Positions 7,921 to 16,613 of a DNA stretch of 64,000 nucleotides are shown piece by piece. The notes under the pieces are model-generated. The model searched no databases and was not told the origin of the DNA. It saw nothing but the letters and a program-made list of their open reading frames with translations. The translations under genes and the position numbers were made by a program. Source of the stretch: Paraburkholderia phosphatilytica (GTDB lineage: Bacteria > Pseudomonadota > Gammaproteobacteria > Burkholderiales > Burkholderiaceae); the NCBI RefSeq assembly GCF_003443895.1, contig NZ_QQOA01000011.1, forward strand, positions 167,521 through 231,520. Reading direction: 5' to 3'. Each line of letters begins with the position of its first letter. Position 1 is the first letter of the stretch.

Positions 7921-9354
7921 TTATCTCGCTACGATGCCGGCCCAAGCGGGCATTCCCGCCATGAGGCCGCGCGCAAGCCCGGGAAACGGCGCCGGGCCGA
8001 TAGCACTTTCAAGCACCGAGCAGGCCCAGAGGACCAGTGCATCAGTGCGTGGGGCGCCGACGATCTGGACGGCCAGAGGCATGCCTTCGTCGGTCATTCC
8101 GGCATAGATGCTGGCCGCGGGCAGTCCCAGCTGGTTGCACCACGCAGTGAAATGCGGAAAGAGGCTGTTTCCCGCGGGCAGCTCTGCCAGTCGCATGGCG
8201 GTGCTTGGATAGACCGGGCAGATGACGAGGTCGTGTTCGTCGAAGAATGCGTTGATTTTCGCGCCGAGTTCGCCGCGCTCGACCAGTGCGCCAAGCAGCG
8301 TGGAGCGAGACACCAGGGCGCCGGTGTCGGCGTAGGCCCGCAGCGAAGGATCGAGGAACACCCGTTTGTCGGCCATGTCGTCGGCGAGCTGCTGGCAGCA
8401 GGCAGGCCAGAGTGCGGCATGGATCGCGTTGCACCTGGCGACACCAGGCGGGTCCGTGTGCCTGATCGAGGCGCCAAGTGTGCGAAAAATGCTTCCCGCG
8501 GTTGCCACCGCGTCGTGAACGTCAGACTCTACCTCAACCGGCAGTCCGAGCGTGGAGCTGAGCGCAATCCGCATTGCGTCGGGCGATGGCTGGCATTTCA
8601 GGCCGAGTTCGTAGTCGCTGCCATCGAAGGGCAGCGCATACCAGTCCCGGTTGTCGGGGCGGCTGATGACAGTCAGGATGCGCGCCGCGTCCGCGACGCA
8701 GCGGGTCATCGGGCCGACATGGCTCAGCAGTGCGAAAGGTCCACGTGGTGCGTGCGGTACCCGGCCGAAGGTAGGTTTGAACCCGAACGTTCCTGTGAAC
8801 GCGGCCGGGATGCGGATCGATCCGCCACCGTCGGTACCGATGGCAGCAGCAGGCATGCCAAGCGCTACGGCTGCTGCTGCACCGCCACTGCTGCCGCCTG
8901 GCGTCCGGCCAAGGTCCCAGGGGTTACGCGTGATGCCTGTGAGCTGACTGTCCGTCACGATCTTGTGCGCGTGGTCGGGCAGCGTGGTCTTGCCAATGCA
9001 GATGGCACCTGCCTCACGCAGGCGGGCCGCGCAGGGACTGTCGACCCGGGCGGGTTCCGCCGGCGTTGTCCTTGAGCCGTACCGGATGGGCAGGCCCGTG
9101 ACCGCGATGTTGTCCTTGATGCTCACGGGCACGCCATCGAGGCCGCCTAGCGGCGTGCCTCGCCGCCACCGCTCCTCGGAAGCCCGTGCTGATTCGAGCA
9201 CATCGTCAGCGACTGCGCAGTATGCGTTGACCGCCGGGTCAAATGAGCGGACGCGCTCAAGAATGCTTTCTGCCACCTCGACGGGGGATGCCGCGCCGGA
9301 TTCGTAAAGGTTGCACATCTCGCGCGCGGTGAGACCGCAAAGTCCGTCATCCAT
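7921..9354 (-). CDS. Amidase-signature family hydrolase (first copy)
   Basis: A 477-residue amidase-signature enzyme with ATG 9354 and AGGAG seven bases upstream. The Ser-cisSer-Lys triad is intact: Lys80 in GVPVSIKDN, Ser155 in TPGGSSGG, Ser179 in IGTDGGGSIRIP. These positions match GatA numbering almost exactly. The family hydrolyses amide bonds in varied substrates, releasing ammonia or an amine. A second amidase of the same layout lies at 15198, and an amide/urea-type importer lies between them, so a catabolic amidase fits better than a GatA subunit (no gatB or gatC nearby). It is transcribed away from the importer. The regulator at 9662 is a candidate controller of either unit. Substrate not predictable. 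Confidence 0.92.
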   Translation of the reverse strand: MDDGLCGLTAREMCNLYESGAASPVEVAESILERVRSFDPAVNAYCAVADDVLESARASEERWRRGTPLGGLDGVPVSIKDNIAVTGLPIRYGSRTTPAEPARVDSPCAARLREAGAICIGKTTLPDHAHKIVTDSQLTGITRNPWDLGRTPGGSSGGAAAAVALGMPAAAIGTDGGGSIRIPAAFTGTFGFKPTFGRVPHAPRGPFALLSHVGPMTRCVADAARILTVISRPDNRDWYALPFDGSDYELGLKCQPSPDAMRIALSSTLGLPVEVESDVHDAVATAGSIFRTLGASIRHTDPPGVARCNAIHAALWPACCQQLADDMADKRVFLDPSLRAYADTGALVSRSTLLGALVERGELGAKINAFFDEHDLVICPVYPSTAMRLAELPAGNSLFPHFTAWCNQLGLPAASIYAGMTDEGMPLAVQIVGAPRTDALVLWACSVLESAIGPAPFPGLARGLMAGMPAWAGIVAR

Positions 9355-9471
9355 GTCTGCTCCTATTAATGATGATAAATTAGGGTAGACAGGGGTGAAG
9401 ATGCTGTCAAGCTTCTACAGCGAGCGTATCTGCGAGGATCCGCGAGGTCTGAAAGAATCGCACTTCGCTGG

Positions 9472-9500
9472 TTGACAATGGAATTTGCGCGGTCTATTTT
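9472..9500 (+). promoter_or_regulatory. Strong sigma-70 promoter facing the XRE gene
   Basis: TTGACA at 9472-9477 and TATTTT at 9495-9500 are separated by exactly 17 bases. It is the best sigma-70 match in the window that I found. It points rightward, toward the 3' end of the minus-strand XRE gene, so its transcript would be antisense to that gene or encode a small product. Confidence 0.6.
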
Positions 9501-9665
9501 ATGACCATAAATACATCAAGAGGCGATCGGGCTGATACCATCGCGGTCCGTGGCGAAAGTCGTGAGTCTGGTTGTCGCTCTCGCGACGAGATGGTTGCCG
9601 TCGGCTTTGCTGAGCTCGGCGGCGCAATGCGGACAAGAGGAGTGAAGGTGATGAAAGAGGTCTAG
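9501..9665 (+). CDS. Doubtful small ORF after the sigma-70 promoter
   Basis: A 54-codon frame from ATG 9501 (MTINTSRGDRAD...) to TAG 9663-9665. It starts directly after the -10 hexamer, so the expected transcript would begin inside it and the first ATG would not be read. An internal in-frame ATG is possible. No domain is recognised and the sequence is Arg/Glu-rich. Its end overlaps the last bases of the convergent XRE gene. It could be a small regulator, the 5' part of an antisense transcript, or chance. Confidence 0.25.
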   Translation: MTINTSRGDRADTIAVRGESRESGCRSRDEMVAVGFAELGGAMRTRGVKVMKEV

Positions 9666-9901
9666 CGGATGCCGGCACGCTCTTCGGCAGCCTTGAGCAG
9701 TTGCGACAGTGATGTTCCGAGAGCACTTGTCAGGTCGAACAGCGCATCGATGCCGACAACGGTTTCCGCGCGTTCGACCAGTGAGACGGTGTTTGGATGA
9801 ATTCCCGCGCGCAGGGCCAATCCGGCCTGTGTGAGCTTCTTCTGCTTTCGGCGTGCGCGGATTTCTTTCCCGAGTGCCTCGATTAGCGCTTCCTTTGTCA
9901 T
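9662..9901 (-). CDS. Small XRE-family HTH regulator
   Basis: A 79-residue single-domain Cro/C1-type DNA-binding protein. The helix-turn-helix is clear: IRARRKQKKLTQAGLAL, then AGIHPNTVSLVERAETV. The rest, DALFDLTSALGTSLSQLL, completes the five-helix fold, so there is no effector domain. Two inverted repeats sharing TTCACAA/TTGTGAA half-sites lie 47-114 bases upstream, pointing to autoregulation. It sits between the divergent first amidase and the ABC importer, so it may control either. No toxin-like partner is adjacent, so a HipB-type antitoxin role is less likely. Confidence 0.85.
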   Translation of the reverse strand: MTKEALIEALGKEIRARRKQKKLTQAGLALRAGIHPNTVSLVERAETVVGIDALFDLTSALGTSLSQLLKAAEERAGIR

Positions 9902-9947
9902 GCGGGCCCAAGTTGAGTGACCGCATCGAGTATCCGGGAACGTGTAA

Positions 9948-9979
9948 ACCGAAATTCACAATTGGTTGTGAATTTCGGT
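9948..9979. promoter_or_regulatory. Operator palindrome 1 (14-base arms)
   Basis: ACCGAAATTCACAA-TTGG-TTGTGAATTTCGGT is a perfect inverted repeat with 14-base arms, 47 bases upstream of the XRE gene. Its inner TTCACAA/TTGTGAA half-sites recur in a second palindrome 15 bases further on. Confidence 0.7.
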
Positions 9980-9993
9980 CTTGCGTAACTATT

Positions 9994-10015
9994 TTTTCAC
10001 AATATATTGTGAAAA
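9994..10015. promoter_or_regulatory. Operator palindrome 2 (22-base perfect)
   Basis: TTTTCACAATA followed by TATTGTGAAAA forms a 22-base perfect palindrome sharing TTCACAA/TTGTGAA with the preceding site. Centre-to-centre distance is about 41 bases, close to four helical turns, which would allow cooperative binding on one DNA face. Confidence 0.7.
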
Positions 10016-10506
10016 CGTAGGTGCCGTCAGTGTGCAGGCGTCCAGATCGGAGTGCTTGTGCTCGCAGCGATAAGACGACCGGTCAGATGAGTTCTCTTCG
10101 TGAAAGGGTTGGTTAGATATGCGAATCAAATTTAGAACTGTCAGAAAGTATGGATTGCCGCGACGGAGAAAGGCTTCTGGCACTCGTGACGCTTTTAGCC
10201 GGGCGCATGTCGCGATAGTTGCCCGGCTCGAACTCACGGATGAGAGCGCGAAGGGGATCGACGTGCATCGGCGTCGACCGGCCGGATCAGGGGCGGAAGC
10301 GATAACGAGGGCTCCGATTTGAAAACTAAGCAAAACTTAGTAAAAAGAACTCGACATTCGCCCAGACTCTGTTCGTGCCGTACGACGCAACGTTCCCGGC
10401 TACATGGTCTGCCGGTCGCGTACGCGGGCTACACCAGATTGGTCAGTTACGGACAGCGGACTGTTGGGTGTGGTTTCGGCCGGGCACACGAACGGGAGTG
10501 ATTGCC
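10016..10506. other. Long leader upstream of the amide importer
   Basis: 491 bases before the permease gene. A 67-codon frame at 10119-10322 lacks a convincing ribosome binding site or domain, so I do not call it. The importer promoter should lie here. I see no sigma-54 site or riboswitch fold that I can defend. Confidence 0.4.
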
Positions 10507-11382
10507 ATGACAGTGGTTCTGAACATTCTGAGTTACGTCAGCATCCTCGCGCTGGTGGCGCTTGGACTGGCAATCGTCTTCGGCATGATGGACATCGTGA
10601 ATCTTGCGCATGCGGAATGGGTCACGATTGGTGCCTATACGGTGGCGATCGCACAGGCCGCTGCTGGTGTGCAGGCGTTCTGGGTGGCGATCGTGGCCGC
10701 GCCCGCAGTCGGTGCGGCGCTTGGATGGTGCCTCGAGCGCACGGTTATCTGCTGGCTCCGTGAGCGTCCGCTCGACACACTGCTTGCGACCTATGCGGTC
10801 AGCCTCATCGTGCAGAAGTCGCTCGACATGATCTTCGGGACGCAGCCGATGCCTGTGCGCGCACCATTTGGCGGAGTGCTGCCGGTCCCGGGCGGGAGCT
10901 ATCCTGCATACCGCGTCTTCGTGATTGCCGTGGCTGCGGCGGTTACTGCCGGGTGCTGGCTGACGTTTTCCCGCACCAGGTTCGGCACGAAGCTGCGTGC
11001 CGTCATTCAGCATCCCTCGATGGCGGAGGCCGTTGGCATCGACACGCGGCGTCTGAGCCGCGTGGCGTTTTCGGCCGGTGCCGGGCTCGCGTCACTCGCC
11101 GGTGCGCTCGTTGCACCGATGATTTCGGTGCAGTCCCAGCTTGGCGTCTCCTACCTTGGCAAGGCCTTTTTCGTGATCGTGCTGGGCGGCATCGGTTCGA
11201 TCGAGGGCAGTCTGCTGGGCAGTGCTGTCATTGGAACGGCGGAGACGCTGTTCAGTTACCGCGTCGATCCGTCGCTCGCATCGGCGCTCGTGCTGGTGCT
11301 GTCCATTGTCCTCATCCGTTTCAGGCCGCAGGGACTCATTCCCGGGTTCAGTGCGGCACATCTGCTCACCGGCAAGGGGTAA
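10507..11382 (+). CDS. Branched-chain/amide-type ABC permease (LivH/UrtB-like)
   Basis: A 291-residue inner-membrane permease of the HAAT importer class. ATG 10507 follows GGGAG; upstream in-frame codons lack hydrophobic coding character. The start of the first membrane segment is NILSYVSILALVALGLAIVF, followed by the family-typical MMDIVNLAHAEWVTIGAYT. The coupling region near RFGTKLRAVIQHPSMAEAVGID and the LGGIGSIEGSLLGS segment are also typical. First gene of a five-gene set encoding permease, permease, ATPase, ATPase and binding protein. Flanking amidases suggest amides or urea rather than leucine as cargo. Confidence 0.93.
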   Translation: MTVVLNILSYVSILALVALGLAIVFGMMDIVNLAHAEWVTIGAYTVAIAQAAAGVQAFWVAIVAAPAVGAALGWCLERTVICWLRERPLDTLLATYAVSLIVQKSLDMIFGTQPMPVRAPFGGVLPVPGGSYPAYRVFVIAVAAAVTAGCWLTFSRTRFGTKLRAVIQHPSMAEAVGIDTRRLSRVAFSAGAGLASLAGALVAPMISVQSQLGVSYLGKAFFVIVLGGIGSIEGSLLGSAVIGTAETLFSYRVDPSLASALVLVLSIVLIRFRPQGLIPGFSAAHLLTGKG

Positions 11383-11385
11383 TCC

Positions 11386-12459
11386 ATGTTCCAGAAGCAC
11401 ACGGTGCACGCGCGCGCGTGCCGTCCGCAGGTGACGCTACGTCCCAACGATGCCCCGTTCGTCGGCGCGTGGTCCACCGCTCTCCTTTGCTGTCTGATAC
11501 TTCCTTCCTGTGTTGGCCAGTACTGGCTGCCGGTGATACGTGACGCGCTCATCATGGGGCTGCTCGCGCTCAGCTACGCACTGCTGTGGGGCAGGGCAGG
11601 CGTGCTGACGCTCGGACACACCGTGTTTCTGGGGATTGGCGCCTACGGCTATGCGGTCGCAACCGTGCAGTGGGGACTACCGTCGCTGGCCGCAGTCGCA
11701 ACCGGCCTGCTGTGCGCTGCCGCAGTCGCCCTCCTGACCGGCTATTTCCTGCTCTATGCAGGGGTGAGACTGCACTTCTTTGCCGTAATCAGTATGGCTG
11801 TCCTTCTGGTCGCACAGCAGCTCGCAACGAGCTGGCAGTCTGTCACGGGAGGCGACACCGGAATCCTCGGCATTCCTGGCATCTCGCTGGACCTTGCCGG
11901 CCACGCGTTCGACCTGGGCAGTCCGCGCGGCTCGTGGTATCTCGTGTGCACCGTCGTGCTTGCAACGGCGCTGGTCATGTGGGCAGTCTGCCGGGGCCGG
12001 TATGGAAGGGTGCTTACCGCAATCGCCACGAACGAATGGCGGGCGAGCGCGTGTGGATATCACACATCCTTCCATCTGCTGCTCGTCTACGTAACGTCAG
12101 CGGCGATGGCCGCAGCGGCCGGGGTCATGATGGCCGCGTGCTCCGGCGTTGTGGGCCCTGACGCCTTCTCTCCTCTGCTGGCTACCGAAGTTCTCCTCTG
12201 GGTCGCACTTGGTGGCCGCGACTCGATCATGGGTCCGGCGCTTGCCGCGATCACGCTCACACTGCTGCGACAGTACATCAGCAGCTACAGCACCGAATGG
12301 TGGCCTCTGATACTGGGCACACTGTTCCTTGCCTGCGTGCTCTTCCTGCCGGCCGGTGTGCGTCTGCCCGCACCGCTTGCGGGCGCAGGCCGGCTTCACC
12401 GGACGATTGCAGACAGGGGCAGACGACAACGGGCTGCGCCCGCACAGGAGGGGCAGTGA
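11386..12459 (+). CDS. Branched-chain/amide-type ABC permease (LivM/UrtC-like)
   Basis: A 357-residue second permease. Its start is three bases after the LivH-like stop. The conserved LivM block is present: LWGRAGVLTLGHTVFLGIGAYG. Multiple hydrophobic helices follow, and TGGDTGILGIPGISL matches the G-rich loop of UrtC/LivM proteins. The C-terminal tail is Arg/Gln-rich and cytoplasmic. Its stop overlaps the next start (TGATG), so it is translationally coupled to the first ATPase. It pairs with the LivH-like protein to form the transmembrane channel. Confidence 0.93.
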   Translation: MFQKHTVHARACRPQVTLRPNDAPFVGAWSTALLCCLILPSCVGQYWLPVIRDALIMGLLALSYALLWGRAGVLTLGHTVFLGIGAYGYAVATVQWGLPSLAAVATGLLCAAAVALLTGYFLLYAGVRLHFFAVISMAVLLVAQQLATSWQSVTGGDTGILGIPGISLDLAGHAFDLGSPRGSWYLVCTVVLATALVMWAVCRGRYGRVLTAIATNEWRASACGYHTSFHLLLVYVTSAAMAAAAGVMMAACSGVVGPDAFSPLLATEVLLWVALGGRDSIMGPALAAITLTLLRQYISSYSTEWWPLILGTLFLACVLFLPAGVRLPAPLAGAGRLHRTIADRGRRQRAAPAQEGQ

Positions 12460-13193
12460 TGGAGCGCGCAGTTCTCGAGGCGAGGGGCCTGCGGCGGTCG
12501 TTTGGCGGGATCGATGCAGTGGCGGGTGTGGACGTAACCATCGGCGCGCGTGAGCTCCTGTGCGTGATCGGCCCGAACGGCGCAGGCAAGAGCACGCTCG
12601 TCGGTCTTCTGTCGGGCGCGGTTGTGCCCGATGCGGGCGAGCTGCATCTGGCGGGCACGCAGATGACAGGAAGAAAGGTCCACCAGTTTTGCCGCCGCGG
12701 TGTGGTGCGCAAGTTCCAGGGTACCAACACGTTTCTCAGGCTGTCCGTGAGGGACAACCTGGTGGTGGCTGGAGGTGGCGTTGAGGCGCACCGGCTAGCG
12801 GACATGCCCGATCCCGACGTGGTCATGGAACAGGTCGGACTATCCGCACACGCCGATGACCTGGCGATGCATCTGCCGCACGGGCAGCGCCAGTGGCTGG
12901 AAATCGGCATGGCAATCATGTGCCGGCCCGCACTGCTGCTCCTTGACGAGCCAGCGGCGGGTATGTCAGCGGGGGACACGCAGCGGCTGGTGCGACTCAT
13001 CCACCAGCTGCGCGGGCACTGTGCCGTGCTCGCCATCGAGCACGATCTTGCCTTCGTGCAGGCGCTGGGCTGCGAGACGTGGGTCATGCATCGAGGGCAG
13101 ATCATCCGGCGTGGCTTCTATGGCGAAATTGCATGCGACGACGAAGTGCGGCGCATCTATCTGGGGCGGGGAGCGGGCCATGCTGCACGTTGA
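12459..13193 (+). CDS. ABC transporter ATPase (LivG/UrtD-like)
   Basis: A 244-residue ATPase. Walker A is GPNGAGKSTL, Walker B is LLLLDEPAAGM, and the switch histidine is in AIEHDLAF. The signature segment reads LPHGQRQWLEIGM, which resembles UrtD (SHGQKQWLEIG type) more than LivG (LSYGQQRRLEIA type); this is recalled family knowledge. That supports a urea- or amide-class importer. The start at ATG 12459 shares bases with the LivM-like stop. It overlaps the next ATPase gene by 14 bases. Confidence 0.93.
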   Translation: MERAVLEARGLRRSFGGIDAVAGVDVTIGARELLCVIGPNGAGKSTLVGLLSGAVVPDAGELHLAGTQMTGRKVHQFCRRGVVRKFQGTNTFLRLSVRDNLVVAGGGVEAHRLADMPDPDVVMEQVGLSAHADDLAMHLPHGQRQWLEIGMAIMCRPALLLLDEPAAGMSAGDTQRLVRLIHQLRGHCAVLAIEHDLAFVQALGCETWVMHRGQIIRRGFYGEIACDDEVRRIYLGRGAGHAAR

Positions 13194-13938
13194 GAACCTG
13201 TCGGCTGGCTATGGCGGCATGCAGGTGCTGCATGACGTTTCCCTTGACATCGAGGCTGGTGAAGTCGTGGCCGTGCTCGGCTGCAATGGTGCTGGCAAGA
13301 CGACGCTCGTGAAATCGGTGATGGGGATGCTGCGCGGTGTGTCGGGTGACGTCTGCCTGGACGGCACGTCGCTTGCCGGCCTGAGCACGCACGAAATAGC
13401 CCGGCTGGGAATGGGTCTGGTACCGCAGGGGCGATGGGTTTTTCCGCGCCTGAGCGTTCGTGAAAACCTGGAGATGGGCACGCAGGCGGCAGGCGGCGGT
13501 GCGGTGCCCGGGGAGCTGTTCGACTATTTCCCGGTGCTGCGCGAACGCCCCGACCAGCACGCCGGCACGCTCTCGGGCGGGCAGCAGCAGATGCTTGCCA
13601 TTGCACGGGCGCTGTGCGGCCGGCCCAGGGTGCTGCTGCTTGACGAGCCATCCGACGGAGTCCAGCCGAACATTGTCGAGCTGATCGGAGAGGTGATTCC
13701 CACGCTGTGCGAGCGCCTCCAGATTGCGGTGCTGCTCGTTGAGCAGAACCTCGATCTCGTGCTGCAGACCGCCGCGCGGTGTGTCGTGCTCGAAAGCGGC
13801 CGTGTGGTGCATGCCGGACCCGTCGAAACGCCCACCGGGCAGGCAGGTGCACATCCTCTTGCCCGATACCTGTCGCCTGCCGTTACCACTGGCGCTATCC
13901 CTTCCGATGCTTCTTTCGCTGACCTTCAAGGACCCTGA
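13180..13938 (+). CDS. ABC transporter ATPase (LivF/UrtE-like)
   Basis: A 252-residue ATPase. Walker A is GCNGAGKTTL, the signature LSGGQQQMLAIARAL, Walker B VLLLDEPSDGVQP, and the H-loop equivalent LLVEQNLDLVL (Gln instead of His, as usual for LivF). The start ATG 13180 lies within the end of the preceding ATPase gene. The C-terminus carries about 20 residues beyond the usual LivF end (AVTTGAIPSDASFADLQG) with no recognised function. It energises import together with the LivG-like subunit. Confidence 0.92.
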   Translation: MLHVENLSAGYGGMQVLHDVSLDIEAGEVVAVLGCNGAGKTTLVKSVMGMLRGVSGDVCLDGTSLAGLSTHEIARLGMGLVPQGRWVFPRLSVRENLEMGTQAAGGGAVPGELFDYFPVLRERPDQHAGTLSGGQQQMLAIARALCGRPRVLLLDEPSDGVQPNIVELIGEVIPTLCERLQIAVLLVEQNLDLVLQTAARCVVLESGRVVHAGPVETPTGQAGAHPLARYLSPAVTTGAIPSDASFADLQGP

Positions 13939-13941
13939 CTG

Positions 13942-15129
13942 ATGAATTCGACACTCAACCGGCGCGCCTTCACGCGCGGACTCTTCGCCGCGGCAGCAGG
14001 CACTTTCGTGCCCGCCGCAGTGCAGCCCGTGCGGGCAGCCGCGCCACTCAGGATCGGCCTGCTTGCTCCGCTGAGCGGCGCGCTGACACGGGTGGGCGAG
14101 ACCAACCGCAACTGTGCGGCGCTGGCTGTCGACGAGATCAATGCTGCTGGTGGCCTGCTCGGACGGCCACTCGAACTGCGCGTCGAGGATACCCAGATGT
14201 CTACAGCGACCACGCTCGAGAAGGCACGCCAGCTATTCATGCGTGACGGGGTGGCAATGATCACCGGCATGGTGCTGCCATCCGAGCGCGAAGCAGTGCT
14301 TCAGGCAGCGGGTGCGGCGGGCCGGCTGGTGATCTATCCGAATTTCGACGAGGGGCGCTGCCATCCCCACCTGTTCACGACAGGACTGACTGCGAACCAG
14401 CGCGTCGAGCCCGCCATCGCCTGGCTGATGCGCGGGGGCGGCAGCACGGTCTGCGCGGTGATGTCCGACATCGGAAGCAACCGCAAGGTACTCGTGCCAG
14501 AGCTCCAGGCCTCGGCGGCCCGGCACGGGGGACGGCTCCTCGATGTCAGCTGGCTGCCATTTGGTACGCGCGACTACGGGCCTGTACTCCAGCGCGTCGC
14601 CGCGCTGCGCCCGCAGATCGTCTGGCACAGCATCGGAGACGATCCGGTCAGCTTCGTGAAGCAGTACCGCTCGTTTTCCATGTCGCCGCTGCTCGTAAGC
14701 GACATCGCGCACGAGTCTCTGTCGATCGCAACAGGCGGTGCGGCGGCGGGGACCATCGGTGTGTCGTCCTATTTCATGTCGGTCAACACACCGGCCAACC
14801 GGGATTTCCTCGCCCGCTATACCGCGCGCTATGCGGGTCCTCGCGATCCCAGACTCGGGCCGTATGCGGTGGTGCTGCCACACGGAGAGAATACGTACGC
14901 AGGCATCCGGCTTTTCGCACAGGCTGTGCGCCAGGCCGGCAGCGTCGATGTCGACAGGGTGAAGGTGGCGCTCGCGCGGGTATCCGATGCACTGCCGCGG
15001 GGCACAACCGCGGTAAGCAGTGATGGGGGCCATGTGCTCTGCCAGACGCTGATCGGCCAGGACCGTGCTGATAACAGCTTCGGCATGCTCGACGTTACGG
15101 GACCGGTCGCGCCGCTCTGCGAAGCTTAG
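13942..15129 (+). CDS. Periplasmic amide/urea-type substrate-binding protein
   Basis: A 395-residue type I periplasmic binding protein. The N-terminus, MNSTLNRRAFTRGLFAAAAG, carries a twin-arginine-like RRAF motif and a signal peptide ending near VRAAA, so Tat export is likely. The mature domain starts PLRIGLLAPLSGALTRVGE. The pattern resembles the UrtA/FmdD/AmiC group that binds urea or short amides, rather than LivK. It follows the ATPase gene by three bases and closes the transporter operon; binding-protein genes more often come first. It would deliver amides that the flanking amidases hydrolyse. Confidence 0.88.
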   Translation: MNSTLNRRAFTRGLFAAAAGTFVPAAVQPVRAAAPLRIGLLAPLSGALTRVGETNRNCAALAVDEINAAGGLLGRPLELRVEDTQMSTATTLEKARQLFMRDGVAMITGMVLPSEREAVLQAAGAAGRLVIYPNFDEGRCHPHLFTTGLTANQRVEPAIAWLMRGGGSTVCAVMSDIGSNRKVLVPELQASAARHGGRLLDVSWLPFGTRDYGPVLQRVAALRPQIVWHSIGDDPVSFVKQYRSFSMSPLLVSDIAHESLSIATGGAAAGTIGVSSYFMSVNTPANRDFLARYTARYAGPRDPRLGPYAVVLPHGENTYAGIRLFAQAVRQAGSVDVDRVKVALARVSDALPRGTTAVSSDGGHVLCQTLIGQDRADNSFGMLDVTGPVAPLCEA

Positions 15130-15197
15130 GGCGGCAAGCTGGGGAAAGGTACTTTTTCAGACTGATGTATCGTCAATAGCCTTCAGGACTACTACAT

Positions 15198-16613
15198 ATG
15201 AATGAGATACGGTTTCTGACTGCACGGGAGCTGGTCCAGCACTATCGCGACCGGCTGCTCTCGCCGGTGGAAGTCATGCATGAGGTGCTCGAATCCATTG
15301 CGGGTCTGGATCCGGTCGTGAACTGTCTGTGCGCTGTAGACGGAACGCAGGCGCTGGCAGCTGCCCGTGGGTCGGAGCGGCGCTGGAAGCGTGGCAGTCC
15401 ATGTGGTCCGCTTGATGGCGTGCCCGTGTCCGTGAAGGACCTGGTAGGCGTGCGGGGCCAGCCGACCCGTTACGGCTCGGTTACGTCGTCCCCCGAGCCC
15501 GAAAGCGCGGACGCCCCTGCAGTTGCGCGACTGCGCAGCGCCGGCGCGCTGCTTTTCGCGAAAAACACCACGTCCGAGTTTGGCAACAAGATCGTCACCG
15601 ACAGCCCGTTGACCGGTTCGACGCGCAATGCGTGGGACACGGACCTGTCGTCCGGCGGTAGCAGTGGAGGATCGGCCGTCGCGGTTGCCGCCGGTTTCGG
15701 GCCGCTGTCGCTTGGAACCGACGGCGGCGGCTCGATCCGCATCCCCTCGTGCTGGAACGGTGTGGTCGGATTCAAGCCATCCGTTGGTCTCGTGCCGGCG
15801 GGCGCGGCCGGTACCTATACGGCCCTGTCCACGCTTGGGCCCATCGCACGTACGGCTACAGATGCAACGCTGATGATGGATGCACTGACCACTCCGACGG
15901 TAGGGGAGCGACCCGGTACGGGCGCCATCGACTTTCTGTCGGGAGCGGACGAGCGCCTGGCGGGGCTGCGCATTGCCGCGTGCCTCGCGCCCGCGGGAAT
16001 GGCAGTTGAGTCCTCCATTGGTGAGTGCGTCCGGCGTGCGCTCACCGTGCTCCGGGAACTGGGTGCGCATGTAGAGGAGGTCACGCTCGCTCCCCTTTCC
16101 GAGTACGCGTGCAGCGGCCTGCATTCGCTTCAGTGGTCGGTCTTCTTCGCACATCGTGTCAGGCAGATGAGTCCGTTGCAGCAGGCCATGCTGGACCCGG
16201 ACCTGATCGCACTTGCGCGAGCGGGCGAGCGTGTCGACGGGATCACGTTTGCGGGGGCACTGGCGGCACGTCATCAGCTCACGCTGGCCATGGCGCAGTT
16301 TTTCGGGCGATACGACCTGCTGGTGACGCCGACCTTTCATGTCGGACCTCCGCCGGTACCGGGCCTGCCGCCATCGCTTCGCTGTGCGCCGGTGCTGACC
16401 TCCTGGTGCAACCAGACCGGACAGCCGGCCGTGAGCGTGCCGTGCGGCATCATGGACACAGGCCTGCCCACAGGGATGCAGATCGTCGGACCCTGTGGTG
16501 CTGACGCGCGCGTGCTTCGCGCTGCGCGGGCGTACGAGGCGGCGCGCGGGCCGTTTCCGCTTTCGCCGCTCGTGCGTGCAGTGAGCCCGGATGAACCGGA
16601 GGTATTCCGATGA
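15198..16613 (+). CDS. Amidase-signature family hydrolase (second copy)
   Basis: A 471-residue amidase-signature enzyme paralogous to the one at 7921. The triad falls at the same positions: Lys80 (PVSVKDL), Ser155 (SSGGSSGG), Ser179 (TDGGGSIRIP). The C-terminal halves diverge more, suggesting different substrate pockets. It lies 68 bases after the binding-protein gene and overlaps the start of the following gene by four bases, so the amidase and that protein are coupled. Together with the importer it forms an uptake-then-hydrolysis unit. Ammonia and a carboxylate would be the products. Confidence 0.92.
   Translation: MNEIRFLTARELVQHYRDRLLSPVEVMHEVLESIAGLDPVVNCLCAVDGTQALAAARGSERRWKRGSPCGPLDGVPVSVKDLVGVRGQPTRYGSVTSSPEPESADAPAVARLRSAGALLFAKNTTSEFGNKIVTDSPLTGSTRNAWDTDLSSGGSSGGSAVAVAAGFGPLSLGTDGGGSIRIPSCWNGVVGFKPSVGLVPAGAAGTYTALSTLGPIARTATDATLMMDALTTPTVGERPGTGAIDFLSGADERLAGLRIAACLAPAGMAVESSIGECVRRALTVLRELGAHVEEVTLAPLSEYACSGLHSLQWSVFFAHRVRQMSPLQQAMLDPDLIALARAGERVDGITFAGALAARHQLTLAMAQFFGRYDLLVTPTFHVGPPPVPGLPPSLRCAPVLTSWCNQTGQPAVSVPCGIMDTGLPTGMQIVGPCGADARVLRAARAYEAARGPFPLSPLVRAVSPDEPEVFR

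Noticed and set aside
10119..10322. 67-codon frame upstream of the importer
   Set aside because: No ribosome binding site or recognised domain; position fits a leader region.
10507..15129. Calling the importer a leucine (Liv) system
   Set aside because: The ATPase signature and the flanking amidases favour a urea/amide class, so no liv symbols are assigned.
15192..16340. 382-codon minus-strand frame over the second amidase
   Set aside because: Antisense to a complete amidase with its full catalytic triad.
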